This document shows, one piece after another, positions 30,878 through 37,471 of a DNA stretch of 37,471 nucleotides (position 1 is the first letter of the stretch; every line of letters begins with the position of its first letter). The translations under genes and the position numbers were made by a program. The DNA is taken from contig DMTA01000431.1 in the NCBI GenBank assembly GCA_003454835.1, forward strand, positions 295 through 37,765, in the 5' to 3' direction. A model generated the notes under the pieces. The model saw nothing but the letters and a program-made list of their open reading frames with translations. It did no database searches and was not told the DNA's origin. Source of the stretch: Achromobacter sp. GTDB lineage: Bacteria; Pseudomonadota; Gammaproteobacteria; Burkholderiales; Burkholderiaceae_B.

Positions 30878-31071
30878 ATTCGAGCTCCTGGGGGTTGGCT
30901 TGCAGACGAAACGGCTTACTGAGAAACAGACAAAAACGGCACATACAGAAAACGTGAGCGCAGGCTCACCGGCCTAAATTACTGAAAACGGATGAGCGCC
31001 GTCAACGCAACTGTGCATCCAAAGGCGGGATGAGCCGTTTATACCGGTTACGCCGTATCGTCGGCGAGGCG

Positions 31072-31983
31072 TCATTGCAGCGCGGTGTCCAGCAACATCA
31101 TCAACACGAATCCCAGCATCAGGCCGCAGGTGGCGGGAACTTCATGCCCTTTCCGATGGGTTTCTGGAATGATCTCGTGGCTGATGACGAAGAGCATGGC
31201 GCCCGCTGCAAAGCCCAACCCCCAAGGCAGCAGCGACGCCGACCAGCCGACAATGGCTGCGCCCAGCACCGCGCCCAGCGGTTCCACCAGACCAGAGGCC
31301 ATGCCGAAGCCCACGGCGAACGCGCGCCGGTAACCGGCAGCCAGCAGCGCGATGGCCACCACCAGGCCTTCTGGTACGTCCTGAATCGCGATGCCCATGG
31401 CCAGCGAGCCCGCCTGCACGGGGTCCGCGCCGGCATAGCCGACGCCGATCGCCAGACCTTCGGGAAAGTTGTGCAGCGTGATCGCAAACACGAAGAGCCA
31501 CGTGCGCCGCAGGTTGCGGGCGGGCTTGCCTTCCTTGCCCTTGATGAAATGCTCGTGCGGCAGAACGCGGTCCAGAACCAGAAGCGCCAACGCGCCGAGC
31601 AGAATCGCGCCGGCGATGGAGAGCCCTGCGCCCCATGGCCCTCTGCCAAGATCGCGGGCGGCGTCCAAACCCGGAATGATGAGGGAAAAGGCGCACGCGG
31701 CCAGCATGATGCCGGCGCCGAATCCCAGCAACGTGTCCTGGACACGTTCGGGCACCCGTTGCGAAAAGGCAATCGGCAACGCGCCCAGCGCAGTGGCGCC
31801 AGCGGCGAGCAAGCCGCCCAGCAGCGCTGCGCCCACCGCCGGATGAGAGGTGTTCAGGTAACGCCACAGTACGAATACGCCGAACGCGGCGAGTACAAGC
31901 AGACAGGTTCCCAGCAGGCTCTTCAGCATGGATGCGCGCGGAGCCGGCAGAGTTTGGCCGTCCTGCACGGCGGGGCGGGGCAC
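31072..31983 (-). CDS. ZIP-family divalent metal transporter
   Basis: A 303-aa transporter with eight hydrophobic segments, similar in layout to the Bordetella bronchiseptica ZIP protein. Metal-site motifs are ITLHNFPEGLAIG in helix 4, AIQDVPEGLVVA in helix 5 and SGLVEPLGA in helix 6. A His-containing loop (PHEHFIKGKEG) lies between helices 3 and 4. The family moves Zn2+ or Fe2+ into the cytosol. GTG 31983 is used here because GGGA lies nine bases upstream; ATG 31929, 18 codons later, is possible and also leaves all helices intact. No other gene overlaps it convincingly on the opposite strand. Confidence 0.9.
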   Translation of the reverse strand: MPRPAVQDGQTLPAPRASMLKSLLGTCLLVLAAFGVFVLWRYLNTSHPAVGAALLGGLLAAGATALGALPIAFSQRVPERVQDTLLGFGAGIMLAACAFSLIIPGLDAARDLGRGPWGAGLSIAGAILLGALALLVLDRVLPHEHFIKGKEGKPARNLRRTWLFVFAITLHNFPEGLAIGVGYAGADPVQAGSLAMGIAIQDVPEGLVVAIALLAAGYRRAFAVGFGMASGLVEPLGAVLGAAIVGWSASLLPWGLGFAAGAMLFVISHEIIPETHRKGHEVPATCGLMLGFVLMMLLDTALQ

Positions 31984-32243
31984 TTAAGGCGATCCCGGAT
32001 AACGATGGCACGTCAGCGCCCACCATGGCCATGCGTGGGCCGTGAGCGCTGCGTCCGGTGGCGTGCGGTGGCGTGGACGTTCCATGATGCTCCTCGGGTG
32101 TGACGGGTCGGCGCAGCGTTGGTGCGGCTGCCGGCCATGTCGTGCTGTGGTAGCGCGGTGGTGCCATTGCGCGGTGACGCTACGGAACCGACACGCTGGA
32201 GCAATACCCGTTCCCGGCGCTGGGGTTGGGGCGGCGATCAACG
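31984..32243. other. Intergenic region upstream of the ZIP gene
   Basis: These 260 bp should hold the ZIP promoter on the minus strand. I see no convincing -35/-10 pair or metal-regulator box and no gene. Confidence 0.3.
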
Positions 32244-32265
32244 AAAAGAGCGCCCGAAGGCGCTC
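32244..32265 (-). terminator. Terminator after the 83-aa gene
   Basis: On the minus strand GAGCGCC (32265-32259) pairs with GGCGCTC (32254-32248) around a TTCG tetraloop, followed by TTTT. Confidence 0.85.
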
Positions 32266-32305
32266 CAGAAGGCCGGGGCGCGCAAGGCGCCGGGTATGGC
32301 AGGAA

Positions 32306-32557
32306 TCAGGTCAGGCAGAACTGCGGAGCGCCGCTGTCGTCGACGCGCCGAATGCCCTTGAGGATCCATTTGGCATGGCGTTCCGCTTCATGCTGCGCGG
32401 AGAACAGCTTGCCGCTCGGGATGGGCCAGATGGCCTTCCCGTCGTGGTCGCCGTCACGCCGGGTCGTGACGTCGAGCCGATACTTGCCGCTCGGCAACTC
32501 AATGACATCGCAGTGGACTTTGAATCCATCTACGCAAATACCATTTTCAGTATTCAT
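32306..32557 (-). CDS. Hypothetical 83-aa protein
   Basis: A small soluble protein beginning MNTENGICVDGFKVHCDVIE, followed by KYRLDVTTRRDGDHDGKAIW and ending GAPQFCLT. GGAG six bases upstream fixes the ATG at 32557, and a UUCG-loop terminator follows 40 bp after the stop, so it is probably a free-standing real gene. No family is recognised. Three cysteines and alternating hydrophobic strands suggest a compact beta-rich domain. Confidence 0.65.
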   Translation of the reverse strand: MNTENGICVDGFKVHCDVIELPSGKYRLDVTTRRDGDHDGKAIWPIPSGKLFSAQHEAERHAKWILKGIRRVDDSGAPQFCLT

Positions 32558-32707
32558 CGTGCGCTCCAGAGAGTGGGGTTCGGAAATTTCCTGCCCGGGA
32601 TTTTCCAGAATCGGCCTCCCAGGGGGTGCAACAAAGTGCAAGAATTCCCGACCAACGCCAGCGGGCGTTTTCGCGCCGATAATGCCCCCCAAATGCCTGT
32701 TGCGCCG

Positions 32708-32743
32708 CCAAAAGAATCGGGCCCTGGACGATGTCCAGGGCCC
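32708..32743 (-). terminator. Terminator after the Rmf/CrpP-like gene
   Basis: GGGCCCTGGAC (minus 32743-32733) pairs perfectly over 11 bp with GTCCAGGGCCC (32729-32719) around ATC, followed by GATTCTTTT. Confidence 0.8.
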
Positions 32744-32770
32744 TGGCGGGATAGGCACCGCAGGCAGTGG

Positions 32771-32995
32771 CTACCTGCGGGTGATCGTGAAGGGGGATGA
32801 CGGCGCGCGGCCGACGACGCGAGATCTGACGCCGTCTTTCCAGCCGGCCTTCCACATCTCGACGCGGCTGCGCCATTCATGGACTGATTCGCCGGTCTGC
32901 GCAGGCATGGCTGCGGTGCGAAGGTAGGGGCAATCCAAAAGGGTCAACCCTTGGCGCGCGGCGTCTGCTCCCAGCTTCTGGATATCCACTTGCAT
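32771..32995 (-). CDS. Rmf/CrpP-like small protein
   Basis: A 74-aa protein. GADAARQGLTLLDCPYLR followed by HEWRSRVEMWKAGWKDGVR fits the Rmf/CrpP pattern, in which a G..A...G helix, a CPY motif and a W..GW..G motif are conserved. Rmf dimerises 70S ribosomes in stationary phase; the CrpP name comes from a plasmid protein reported to act on ciprofloxacin. The second motif reads W-x7-W-x3-W, so the typical sequence is stretched. GGGAG seven bases upstream supports the ATG and a strong terminator follows. It is more likely a housekeeping stress factor than a resistance gene. Confidence 0.65.
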   Translation of the reverse strand: MQVDIQKLGADAARQGLTLLDCPYLRTAAMPAQTGESVHEWRSRVEMWKAGWKDGVRSRVVGRAPSSPFTITRR

Positions 32996-33115
32996 GGCAA
33001 CTCTCCCAAAAGATGCGAGCGCTTAGTGTGCCGATGGCACAACGCTCGCGCAACGAAGCGCGTGTAACGCGGCGTTTCCTTGTTACATCGCCGTAAGACT
33101 TGCTGGTCCTGGCGC

Positions 33116-33142
33116 AAAAAAGCGCCCCGCTGTGCGGGGCGC
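33116..33142 (-). terminator. Orphan minus-strand terminator
   Basis: GCGCCCCGC (minus 33142-33134) pairs with GCGGGGCGC (33130-33122) around ACA, followed by TTTTTT. No protein gene precedes it on the minus strand, so it may end a small RNA. Confidence 0.8.
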
Positions 33143-33294
33143 AGACTCACCGTCCAACAAACGCAAAAGGTCACAGCGACGTGGCGAGGCCGTGCCGGCC
33201 ACCAGACTCCCCAACCAGAGCCCGATAACCCTGCCGCTGAGACAACCGGATCGCCGCAACTATTGTTCCCGTCGGGCGTGGCTGAAAGATGACG

Positions 33295-33368
33295 GTGGAT
33301 CCGGCGCTTCGCGATGGCCGAGCTAGGAAGACTGTGGACCAGGCGCTTCGCCATGTCCGAGCTGGCAA
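33295..33368. repeat. Imperfect tandem repeat, 35-nt units
   Basis: Unit 1 (33295-33329) and unit 2 (33334-33368) agree at 29 of 35 positions by eye and share GGCGCTTCGC and CCGAGCT blocks. The period is 39 bp. Confidence 0.7.
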
Positions 33369-33553
33369 ATAGGGCTTTGCATCCGATCTTTGCGTTGCGC
33401 GGCGCGCCTGTTGATGCGCATGTGCCGATGCGATTTCTACATGAACGGAAGATTTGACTTGCGCGATGCGATGGAACACCACTTGCTGGCTCTTCGCGCA
33501 GGCGCGCCGCCGCACGGCGCGTCTCCGACAACCACGCGCCAGGAGGGACGGAA

Positions 33554-33811
33554 ATGAAATTCACCAAAGCGACCAACGCGAAAGCGCAAGGCGATGCCAT
33601 CGTGTTCGAGATGGAAACGGCCGGCGTCACGCGGCAGTTCGAGATATCGGGTGATGTGCTGCGCCAGCGGTTCGGCGCCGCGGATGACAGCGCGGTGGAG
33701 TTGCTGCGTGCTTTCGAAAGCGGCGCCGACGCGCTGCGCGAGCTGGCGCACCGCACGCAGTGGGTGCCGACCGACGGCCCCATTCAGGTGGGCGAGGGCG
33801 ATTTCGGTTGA
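33554..33811 (+). CDS. DUF1488-like protein
   Basis: An 85-aa protein. GDAIVFEMETAGVTRQFEIS followed by GDVLRQRFGAADDSAVELLR and AFESGADALRELAHR fits the DUF1488 plan: two N-terminal strands, 'IS-xxxL-xxxFGA', and 'aF-xxrxxIxxxAxxk'. The function is unknown. AGGAGG seven bases before the ATG is an excellent ribosome-binding site. It stands alone, about 130 bp before the DUF4142 gene in the same direction. Confidence 0.65.
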   Translation: MKFTKATNAKAQGDAIVFEMETAGVTRQFEISGDVLRQRFGAADDSAVELLRAFESGADALRELAHRTQWVPTDGPIQVGEGDFG

Positions 33812-33943
33812 TGGCAAACCCGGCGGCAACGCTTGCGGGCCGAAGTCCGCGACTTCGCCAGGAATGGCGATTGCTGGATGTTCCTTGTGCGCCGGGCGGC
33901 ATCAGGCTGTAAGCCGGCGACTTATTTTCCACTGGAGGTCCGA

Positions 33944-34507
33944 ATGAAAAACCGTCTTTTGAAAGCAGGGCTTGGCGCTGCAATTGTGCTCGGCATGAGT
34001 TCGGTTTCGCTTGCGCAAACCCCGGCAGCTCCCGGCGCTCAGGTGCCCGCTGCAACGAACAAGCTGGACAGTGAGGCCCGCGGCTTTTTGACCGACGCGG
34101 CGGAGTCCGGCCATCTCGAAGTTGCGGGCAGCAAGATGGCGCTGGAAAAATCGCAGAACGCCGAGGTCAAGCAATTTGCGCAGAAGATGATCGACGATCA
34201 CACGAAGGTGGCTCAGAAACTCGAGGCCTTGGCCAAGAGCAAGGGATACGAGCCGCCCAAAGATCCCTCGATGATGCAGACGGCCAAGCTCAAGGCCTTG
34301 GGGCTGCGTGATGAAGGGTTCGACAAGGCGTACGCCGATGAGATCGGCGTGGACGCGCACGAGGATGCGGTCAAGCTGTTCGAGAAGGCCTCGAAGGAAG
34401 TGAAGGATCCGGAGGTCAAGCAATTCGCAATTGAAACGCTTCCCAGCCTGAAGCAGCACCTGCAGGCCGCCAAGACCCTGCAGCAAAGCGTGTCCGCCAA
34501 GAAGTAA
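33944..34507 (+). CDS. DUF4142 periplasmic ferritin-like protein
   Basis: A 187-aa exported protein. Residues 1-25 are a signal peptide (KNRLLKAGLGAAIVLGMSSV, cleavage after SLA). The mature part begins with a Pro/Ala linker and then the DUF4142 four-helix domain: ARGFLTDAAESGHLEVAGSK, AEVKQFAQKMIDDHTKVAQK, VDAHEDAVKLFEKASKEVKD. The conserved DDHTK and His residues are present. Proteins of this family are found with YciE/YciF and are linked to stress resistance; metal binding is suspected. GGAGG five bases upstream fixes the ATG at 33944. A YciF-like gene follows. Confidence 0.88.
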   Translation: MKNRLLKAGLGAAIVLGMSSVSLAQTPAAPGAQVPAATNKLDSEARGFLTDAAESGHLEVAGSKMALEKSQNAEVKQFAQKMIDDHTKVAQKLEALAKSKGYEPPKDPSMMQTAKLKALGLRDEGFDKAYADEIGVDAHEDAVKLFEKASKEVKDPEVKQFAIETLPSLKQHLQAAKTLQQSVSAKK

Positions 34508-34520
34508 ATGGAGATCAGAC

Positions 34521-34542
34521 GCGCCGGTGTCCCTACCGGCGC
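34521..34542 (+). other. Intercistronic hairpin between DUF4142 and YciF-like genes
   Basis: GCGCCGGT (34521-34528) pairs with ACCGGCGC (34535-34542) around GTCCCT, with flanking TCAG/CTGA adding pairs. No U-tract; it may set relative expression or protect the upstream message. Confidence 0.6.
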
Positions 34543-34577
34543 CTGACCTCCCACTTGATCCGCACACAGGAGTGATC

Positions 34578-35084
34578 ATGAGCCAGAAGACGTTGAAGGA
34601 CCTGTTTATTCACGAGCTATCGGATGTCTACAGCGCCGAAAAGCAGTTGACCCGCGCCTTGCCGAAGATGGCCCGCGCTGCCACCGATCCCGCACTGGCC
34701 GACGCGTTTACCACGCACCTTGAAGAGACTCGCGGTCAGATCGAACGCATCGACAAGATCGTTGAAGGCGCGGACTTCCGGCTCAAGCGCATCAAGTGCG
34801 CGGCCATGGAAGGCTTGGTGGAGGAAGGCAAGGACGTCATTGAAGACGTCGAAGAGGGGCCGGTGCGCGATGCCGCGCTGATCGCCGCGGCGCAGAAGGT
34901 CGAGCACTACGAGATCGCCAGCTACGGCACGCTCTGCACCTTTGCCAAGCAACTGGGCGAGTCCGAGGCGCTGAAGCTGCTGAAGGAAACGCTGGCCGAA
35001 GAAAAGGCCACCGACGAAAAGCTGAGCATGCTGGCGCTTCAGCAGACCAATGCTGAAGCGGCCAAGGCGGGCAAGGCAAAGTAA
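34578..35084 (+). CDS. YciF-like ferritin-fold stress protein (DUF892)
   Basis: A 168-aa protein. The family opening TLKDLFIHELSDVYSAEKQL is intact and includes the Glu residues that bind the di-metal site. Further conserved parts are ALADAFTTHLEETRGQIERI, CAAMEGLVEEGKDVI, AAAQKVEHYEIASYGTLCTF and KETLAEEKATDEKLS. These proteins form rubrerythrin-like dimers and are induced by stress. AGGAG five bases upstream supports ATG 34578. It probably shares regulation with the DUF4142 gene upstream and the small membrane peptide downstream. Confidence 0.9.
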   Translation: MSQKTLKDLFIHELSDVYSAEKQLTRALPKMARAATDPALADAFTTHLEETRGQIERIDKIVEGADFRLKRIKCAAMEGLVEEGKDVIEDVEEGPVRDAALIAAAQKVEHYEIASYGTLCTFAKQLGESEALKLLKETLAEEKATDEKLSMLALQQTNAEAAKAGKAK

Positions 35085-35095
35085 GTGCAACCTGC

Positions 35096-35242
35096 ATGAA
35101 ACCTGCTGACGACACTTCTACCCGCGCCCGACCGGCGCGGCGCGGCGCCAAGACTGGCCGGGGACCCTGGCTGATGCTGGCCGTCTGGATTGGCGCCGTG
35201 GCAGTGCTGTTCATCGTGGGATTGCTGATTCGCGGGATGTAG
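35096..35242 (+). CDS. 48-aa single-pass membrane peptide
   Basis: A short frame starting at ATG 35096, 12 bp after the YciF-like stop. It has a hydrophilic basic N-terminus (MKPADDTSTRARPARRGAKT) and one C-terminal transmembrane helix (LMLAVWIGAVAVLFIVGLLI), ending RGM. Topology is clearly protein-like and the gene follows its neighbour closely, but no strong ribosome-binding site or family is recognised. Confidence 0.55.
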   Translation: MKPADDTSTRARPARRGAKTGRGPWLMLAVWIGAVAVLFIVGLLIRGM

Positions 35243-35269
35243 CCTTGCGCTGCATCCGGCACGCGCGCA

Positions 35270-35494
35270 CTATTGGCACAGTCGCGATGCCACCATCGTG
35301 ACGACCGTGCCGTCGGGCAGCTTGTAGTGTCCGTCCCCCTGCCACGTCACCAGCTGGCCGTCGGGCAGGCAGCAATACGAATTGGTCTTCGCGTCGCCTT
35401 GGGGCTGCGAGCAATATCTGTCGATCCGGTACGTGGTGCCATCGGCGGCGGCAGCCACCACCTCCATGACACGCTTATAGGCTGGGTTCGCCAT
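35270..35494 (-). CDS. Hypothetical 74-aa protein with Cys residues
   Basis: A small protein beginning MANPAYKRVMEVVAAAADGT. It continues YRIDRYCSQPQGDAK and SYCCLPDGQLVTWQGDGHYK, with four cysteines in all including one near the end (RLCQ). AGGAGG five bases upstream strongly supports ATG 35494. No signal peptide or known family is evident; the LPDGQLV / LPDGTVV repeats suggest two beta hairpins. It is convergent with the small membrane peptide and divergent from the SDR gene. Confidence 0.65.
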   Translation of the reverse strand: MANPAYKRVMEVVAAAADGTTYRIDRYCSQPQGDAKTNSYCCLPDGQLVTWQGDGHYKLPDGTVVTMVASRLCQ

Positions 35495-35635
35495 GTGTGC
35501 CTCCTGTTCGCGGTTCGGAGTATTGGTGCATGTGGACTCTGCGTGGTCAATACGCATCGCAGCATCCGGCGTTCGTGCGCTTGGATCAATGAAAGTCGGA
35601 CCGCCGCACGCATCTCGGCGAAAAGGAGCGCAACC

Positions 35636-36364
35636 ATGCATGAATTCGAGAGCCTGGACGGGCGGGTAATCCTGGTGACCGGCGGCGGCAGCGGACTGGG
35701 CGCTGCACTATGCGAGCAGCTTGCGGCAGAAGGCGCCCGAATCGCGGTCAGCGATATCGACGAGCAGCGCGCAAATGTCGTCGCGGACAAGCTGAAGGAA
35801 GGCGGCGCGGACGTCATGGCCTGCATCATGGACGTGGGCGTGGCGGCGGACGTCGCCGAGTGCATGGACGCGGTCGTGCGGCAGTTCGGTAAGCTGGACG
35901 CCATCGTGAACAGCGCCGGCGTCGATGTGACGGCGTCCATCGACCAGCTTGATGCCGACATCTGGGAGCGCGTGTTGCGCACAAATCTGACGGGACCGTT
36001 CCTGATGGCCAAGCTGGGCAAGAACCGGCTCAGTCCCGGCGGCCACATTGTGAACGTGGCGTCCACCGCCGCGCGGCGCGCGTGGCCAAATGCCAGTGCC
36101 TACCACGCAAGCAAGTGGGGGTTGCTGGGCCTGTCGCATGCCCTTCATGCGGAACTGCGTGGCATGGGCATCAAGGTCAGCGCGGTCATCGCGGGCGGCA
36201 TGCGCACGCCGTTCCTGTTGGACCGCTTTCCGGAAATCGACACGGACACGCTGCAGGATCCCGCCAACGTCGCGCGCGCGGTGCGTTTCGTATTGACGCA
36301 ACCGCCGGAAACCGTGGTGCCTGAGGTGATGGTGTTGCCGATGCAGGAAACGTCCTGGCCCTGA
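35636..36364 (+). CDS. Short-chain dehydrogenase/reductase (SDR)
   Basis: A 242-aa classical SDR. The cofactor motif is TGGGSGLG (residues 15-22). An Asp after strand 2 (VSDIDEQ) suggests NAD preference. NSAGV stands in for the NNAG motif. Catalytic Ser143 (NVASTAA), Tyr156 and Lys160 (SAYHASKWG) are all present. AAGGAG seven bases before the ATG at 35636 fixes the start. The reaction is oxidation or reduction of a hydroxyl/keto substrate that cannot be told from sequence. The 3' end faces the FUSC gene. Confidence 0.92.
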   Translation: MHEFESLDGRVILVTGGGSGLGAALCEQLAAEGARIAVSDIDEQRANVVADKLKEGGADVMACIMDVGVAADVAECMDAVVRQFGKLDAIVNSAGVDVTASIDQLDADIWERVLRTNLTGPFLMAKLGKNRLSPGGHIVNVASTAARRAWPNASAYHASKWGLLGLSHALHAELRGMGIKVSAVIAGGMRTPFLLDRFPEIDTDTLQDPANVARAVRFVLTQPPETVVPEVMVLPMQETSWP

Positions 36365-36627
36365 TTACGCCCAAAGTAGATGAACCATGAGCACGAAACC
36401 CCATTTCGATCGGACGAACGGTGACAGCTGCAAAACGCACGTCAACTCGGTGTGTCCGCCTTAAACCAAGGCAAAATCCCACAACAGCGGATTTTCTGCG
36501 TCCATCTGACGCGATGGATGCCGGTGATCCCGTGTGAGAGCAGCGGGTCGATGAAGGGGGACAAGGAAGATCGTTGCATCAAGGTCGTGCTGACGCCCTG
36601 ATGTATTGGCGGTATGGCCCGTTGACG
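36365..36627. other. Intergenic stretch after the SDR gene
   Basis: No credible gene or structured element is visible in this stretch, which separates two convergent genes; the hairpin at 36628-36666 lies at its right end. Confidence 0.4.
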
Positions 36628-36666
36628 CCGCGAGGCCCGATGTCCTGCATCCGGCCTCGCGGTTTT
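36628..36666 (+). terminator. Hairpin between convergent SDR and FUSC genes
   Basis: CCGCGAGGCC (36628-36637) pairs perfectly with GGCCTCGCGG (36653-36662), followed by TTTT on the plus strand. It may end transcripts from both sides. Confidence 0.65.
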
Positions 36667-37471
36667 CAGGATTCCGGCTGCACGGCGTCACACAAGGCGT
36701 CCAGCTCCCGCGTGACTTCGTGCCACGACCAGCGGATGAGATCCACGGCGGCGCGCTCGCGGGCCGTGAAGCCGCCTCCGCTGGCGGCTTCCTCGACGGC
36801 GGCATCCAGCTTGGCGAACGGTTCACCGGTGCTGCACATGGGCGCTTTGGCGCCTTTGTCGCGAATGACCCGCGCCAGCCCGTCGATCTGCTGCCGGGCA
36901 GCCTGCGCGACGTCGTGCAGCGCGGGCCCCAGGCGTTGGCAGACGTTGTCGGTCAGTTCCATGCCGCCGACGCGTTCCATCAAGGGCACGGTCAGCCACA
37001 GTTCCTCGATCCGCTCCTGCAACCGGTGGGCCTGGGTGTCCGCGCCCAGGATACGAATGGGCACCGACCGCGACTGGCTCGCCATGTCGCGCGCGCGCCA
37101 GTGGGTGCGTTCCAGCGCGGGCGTGTCACGCGGCCGCGGCCGGACGCGCCCTTCGTGCACAGCGGCAGCCCACTCGACCAGCAGCTCGCCGTAGAGCTGC
37201 AGCGACGCGGCAAGGTTGTACCGCATGCTGTACCGGGCCGACAGCGGCAGCACCGCGAAGGCGGCCAGTGTCCCGGCAATGGACCCCACGACGATGGCAA
37301 GCGTCTTGTCCACCGCGCCCGCGACGATGTCGGCGTCCGGGGTGACGGTCAGGATGGTCGTCGTGACCAGGCTGTAGTTCAGCGTCGGCCAGCGGATCGA
37401 CAGGCAGGCGGCGGCCCCCACGCCGGCCACGATGCTCCACGGCGCGGGGATGTGCGCGGCGTGGGCCAGCG
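36666..37471 (-). CDS. FUSC-family membrane exporter (N-terminal part outside window)
   Basis: The minus-strand frame is open to the window edge, so the protein is longer than the ~268 residues seen. The first visible part is membrane-bound (WSIVAGVGAAACLSIRWPTL, NYSLVTTTILTVTPDADIV, then KTLAIVVGSIAGTLAAFAVL), matching the FUSC-type transmembrane block of fusaric-acid and aromatic-acid efflux proteins. The C-terminal ~180 residues are a helical cytosolic domain. Such exporters usually work with a membrane fusion protein, whose gene would lie beyond the edge. Confidence 0.78.
   Translation of the reverse strand, partial: LAHAAHIPAPWSIVAGVGAAACLSIRWPTLNYSLVTTTILTVTPDADIVAGAVDKTLAIVVGSIAGTLAAFAVLPLSARYSMRYNLAASLQLYGELLVEWAAAVHEGRVRPRPRDTPALERTHWRARDMASQSRSVPIRILGADTQAHRLQERIEELWLTVPLMERVGGMELTDNVCQRLGPALHDVAQAARQQIDGLARVIRDKGAKAPMCSTGEPFAKLDAAVEEAASGGGFTARERAAVDLIRWSWHEVTRELDALCDAVQPES

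Larger units (their letters stand above)
32996..33553. other. 558-bp gap with repeats and an orphan terminator
   Basis: No credible gene is visible on either strand. The stretch holds a minus-strand terminator at 33116-33142 with no gene upstream of it, and an imperfect tandem repeat at 33295-33368. Promoters for the Rmf-like gene (minus) and the DUF1488-like gene (plus) must lie here. Confidence 0.5.

Noticed and set aside
31030..32103. 357-codon open frame on the plus strand
   Set aside because: It is opposite the ZIP transporter with its metal motifs; the translation is rich in Gln/His/Arg and lacks domains.

Overview
The window looks like a chromosomal segment of a high-GC betaproteobacterium, most likely Achromobacter or a close Bordetella-like Alcaligenaceae. 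This rests on codon use, a ZIP transporter resembling the Bordetella type, and the mix of GntR, MFS and FUSC genes. I could not run a database search, so the genus is inference.

Left flank (1-5551) is ordinary host DNA: the 3' end of a GntR/FCD regulator, tRNA-His with its terminator on the minus strand, a cardiolipin synthase, a PaaI-like hotdog thioesterase, a 3-hydroxyisobutyrate-dehydrogenase-like enzyme, and a convergent MFS transporter with a TTG start.

The centre (about 5750-21990) is the most interesting part. It starts with a lambda-like control region: an S24/LexA-type repressor and a divergent Cro-like gene separated by three operator-like 16-bp sites. Next come DUF1376 and lambda-P-like replication remnants, a possible Q-like antiterminator and a small winged-helix protein. 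Two duplicated terminator cassettes follow, then a complete minimal contractile tail: tail terminator, DUF3383 sheath, tube, G/GT chaperone pair with a -1 frameshift site, tape measure with a tail-lysozyme domain, Dit-like protein, plug, hub, Gp138 spike, gp25-like wedge, J/gp47 wedge, DUF2612 and fiber. A full lysis cassette (holin, SAR endolysin, Rz and overlapping Rz1) closes it. I find no integrase, terminase, portal, protease or capsid gene. The locus is therefore best read as a headless, SOS-type-regulated contractile particle (an R-type tailocin) or a head-deleted prophage on the way to one. Its plug/hub/spike order resembles the simple Pam3-type contractile tail rather than the P2-derived R-pyocins.

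The right flank (22118-37471) is host DNA rich in signalling and stress genes. It holds a FixJ-like regulator with a degenerate receiver domain, a secreted Ig-like repeat protein, and a two-gene operon pairing a double-domain KaiC-like ATPase with a hybrid histidine kinase. These are followed by a YqjE-like membrane protein and partner, a low-affinity iron permease family protein, a ChaA-like Ca2+/H+ antiporter, HdeA, a ZIP metal transporter, a small hypothetical protein and an Rmf/CrpP-like protein. Last are DUF1488-like, DUF4142 and YciF-like ferritin-fold proteins, a 48-aa membrane peptide, a Cys-containing hypothetical protein, an SDR and a truncated FUSC-family exporter at the window edge.
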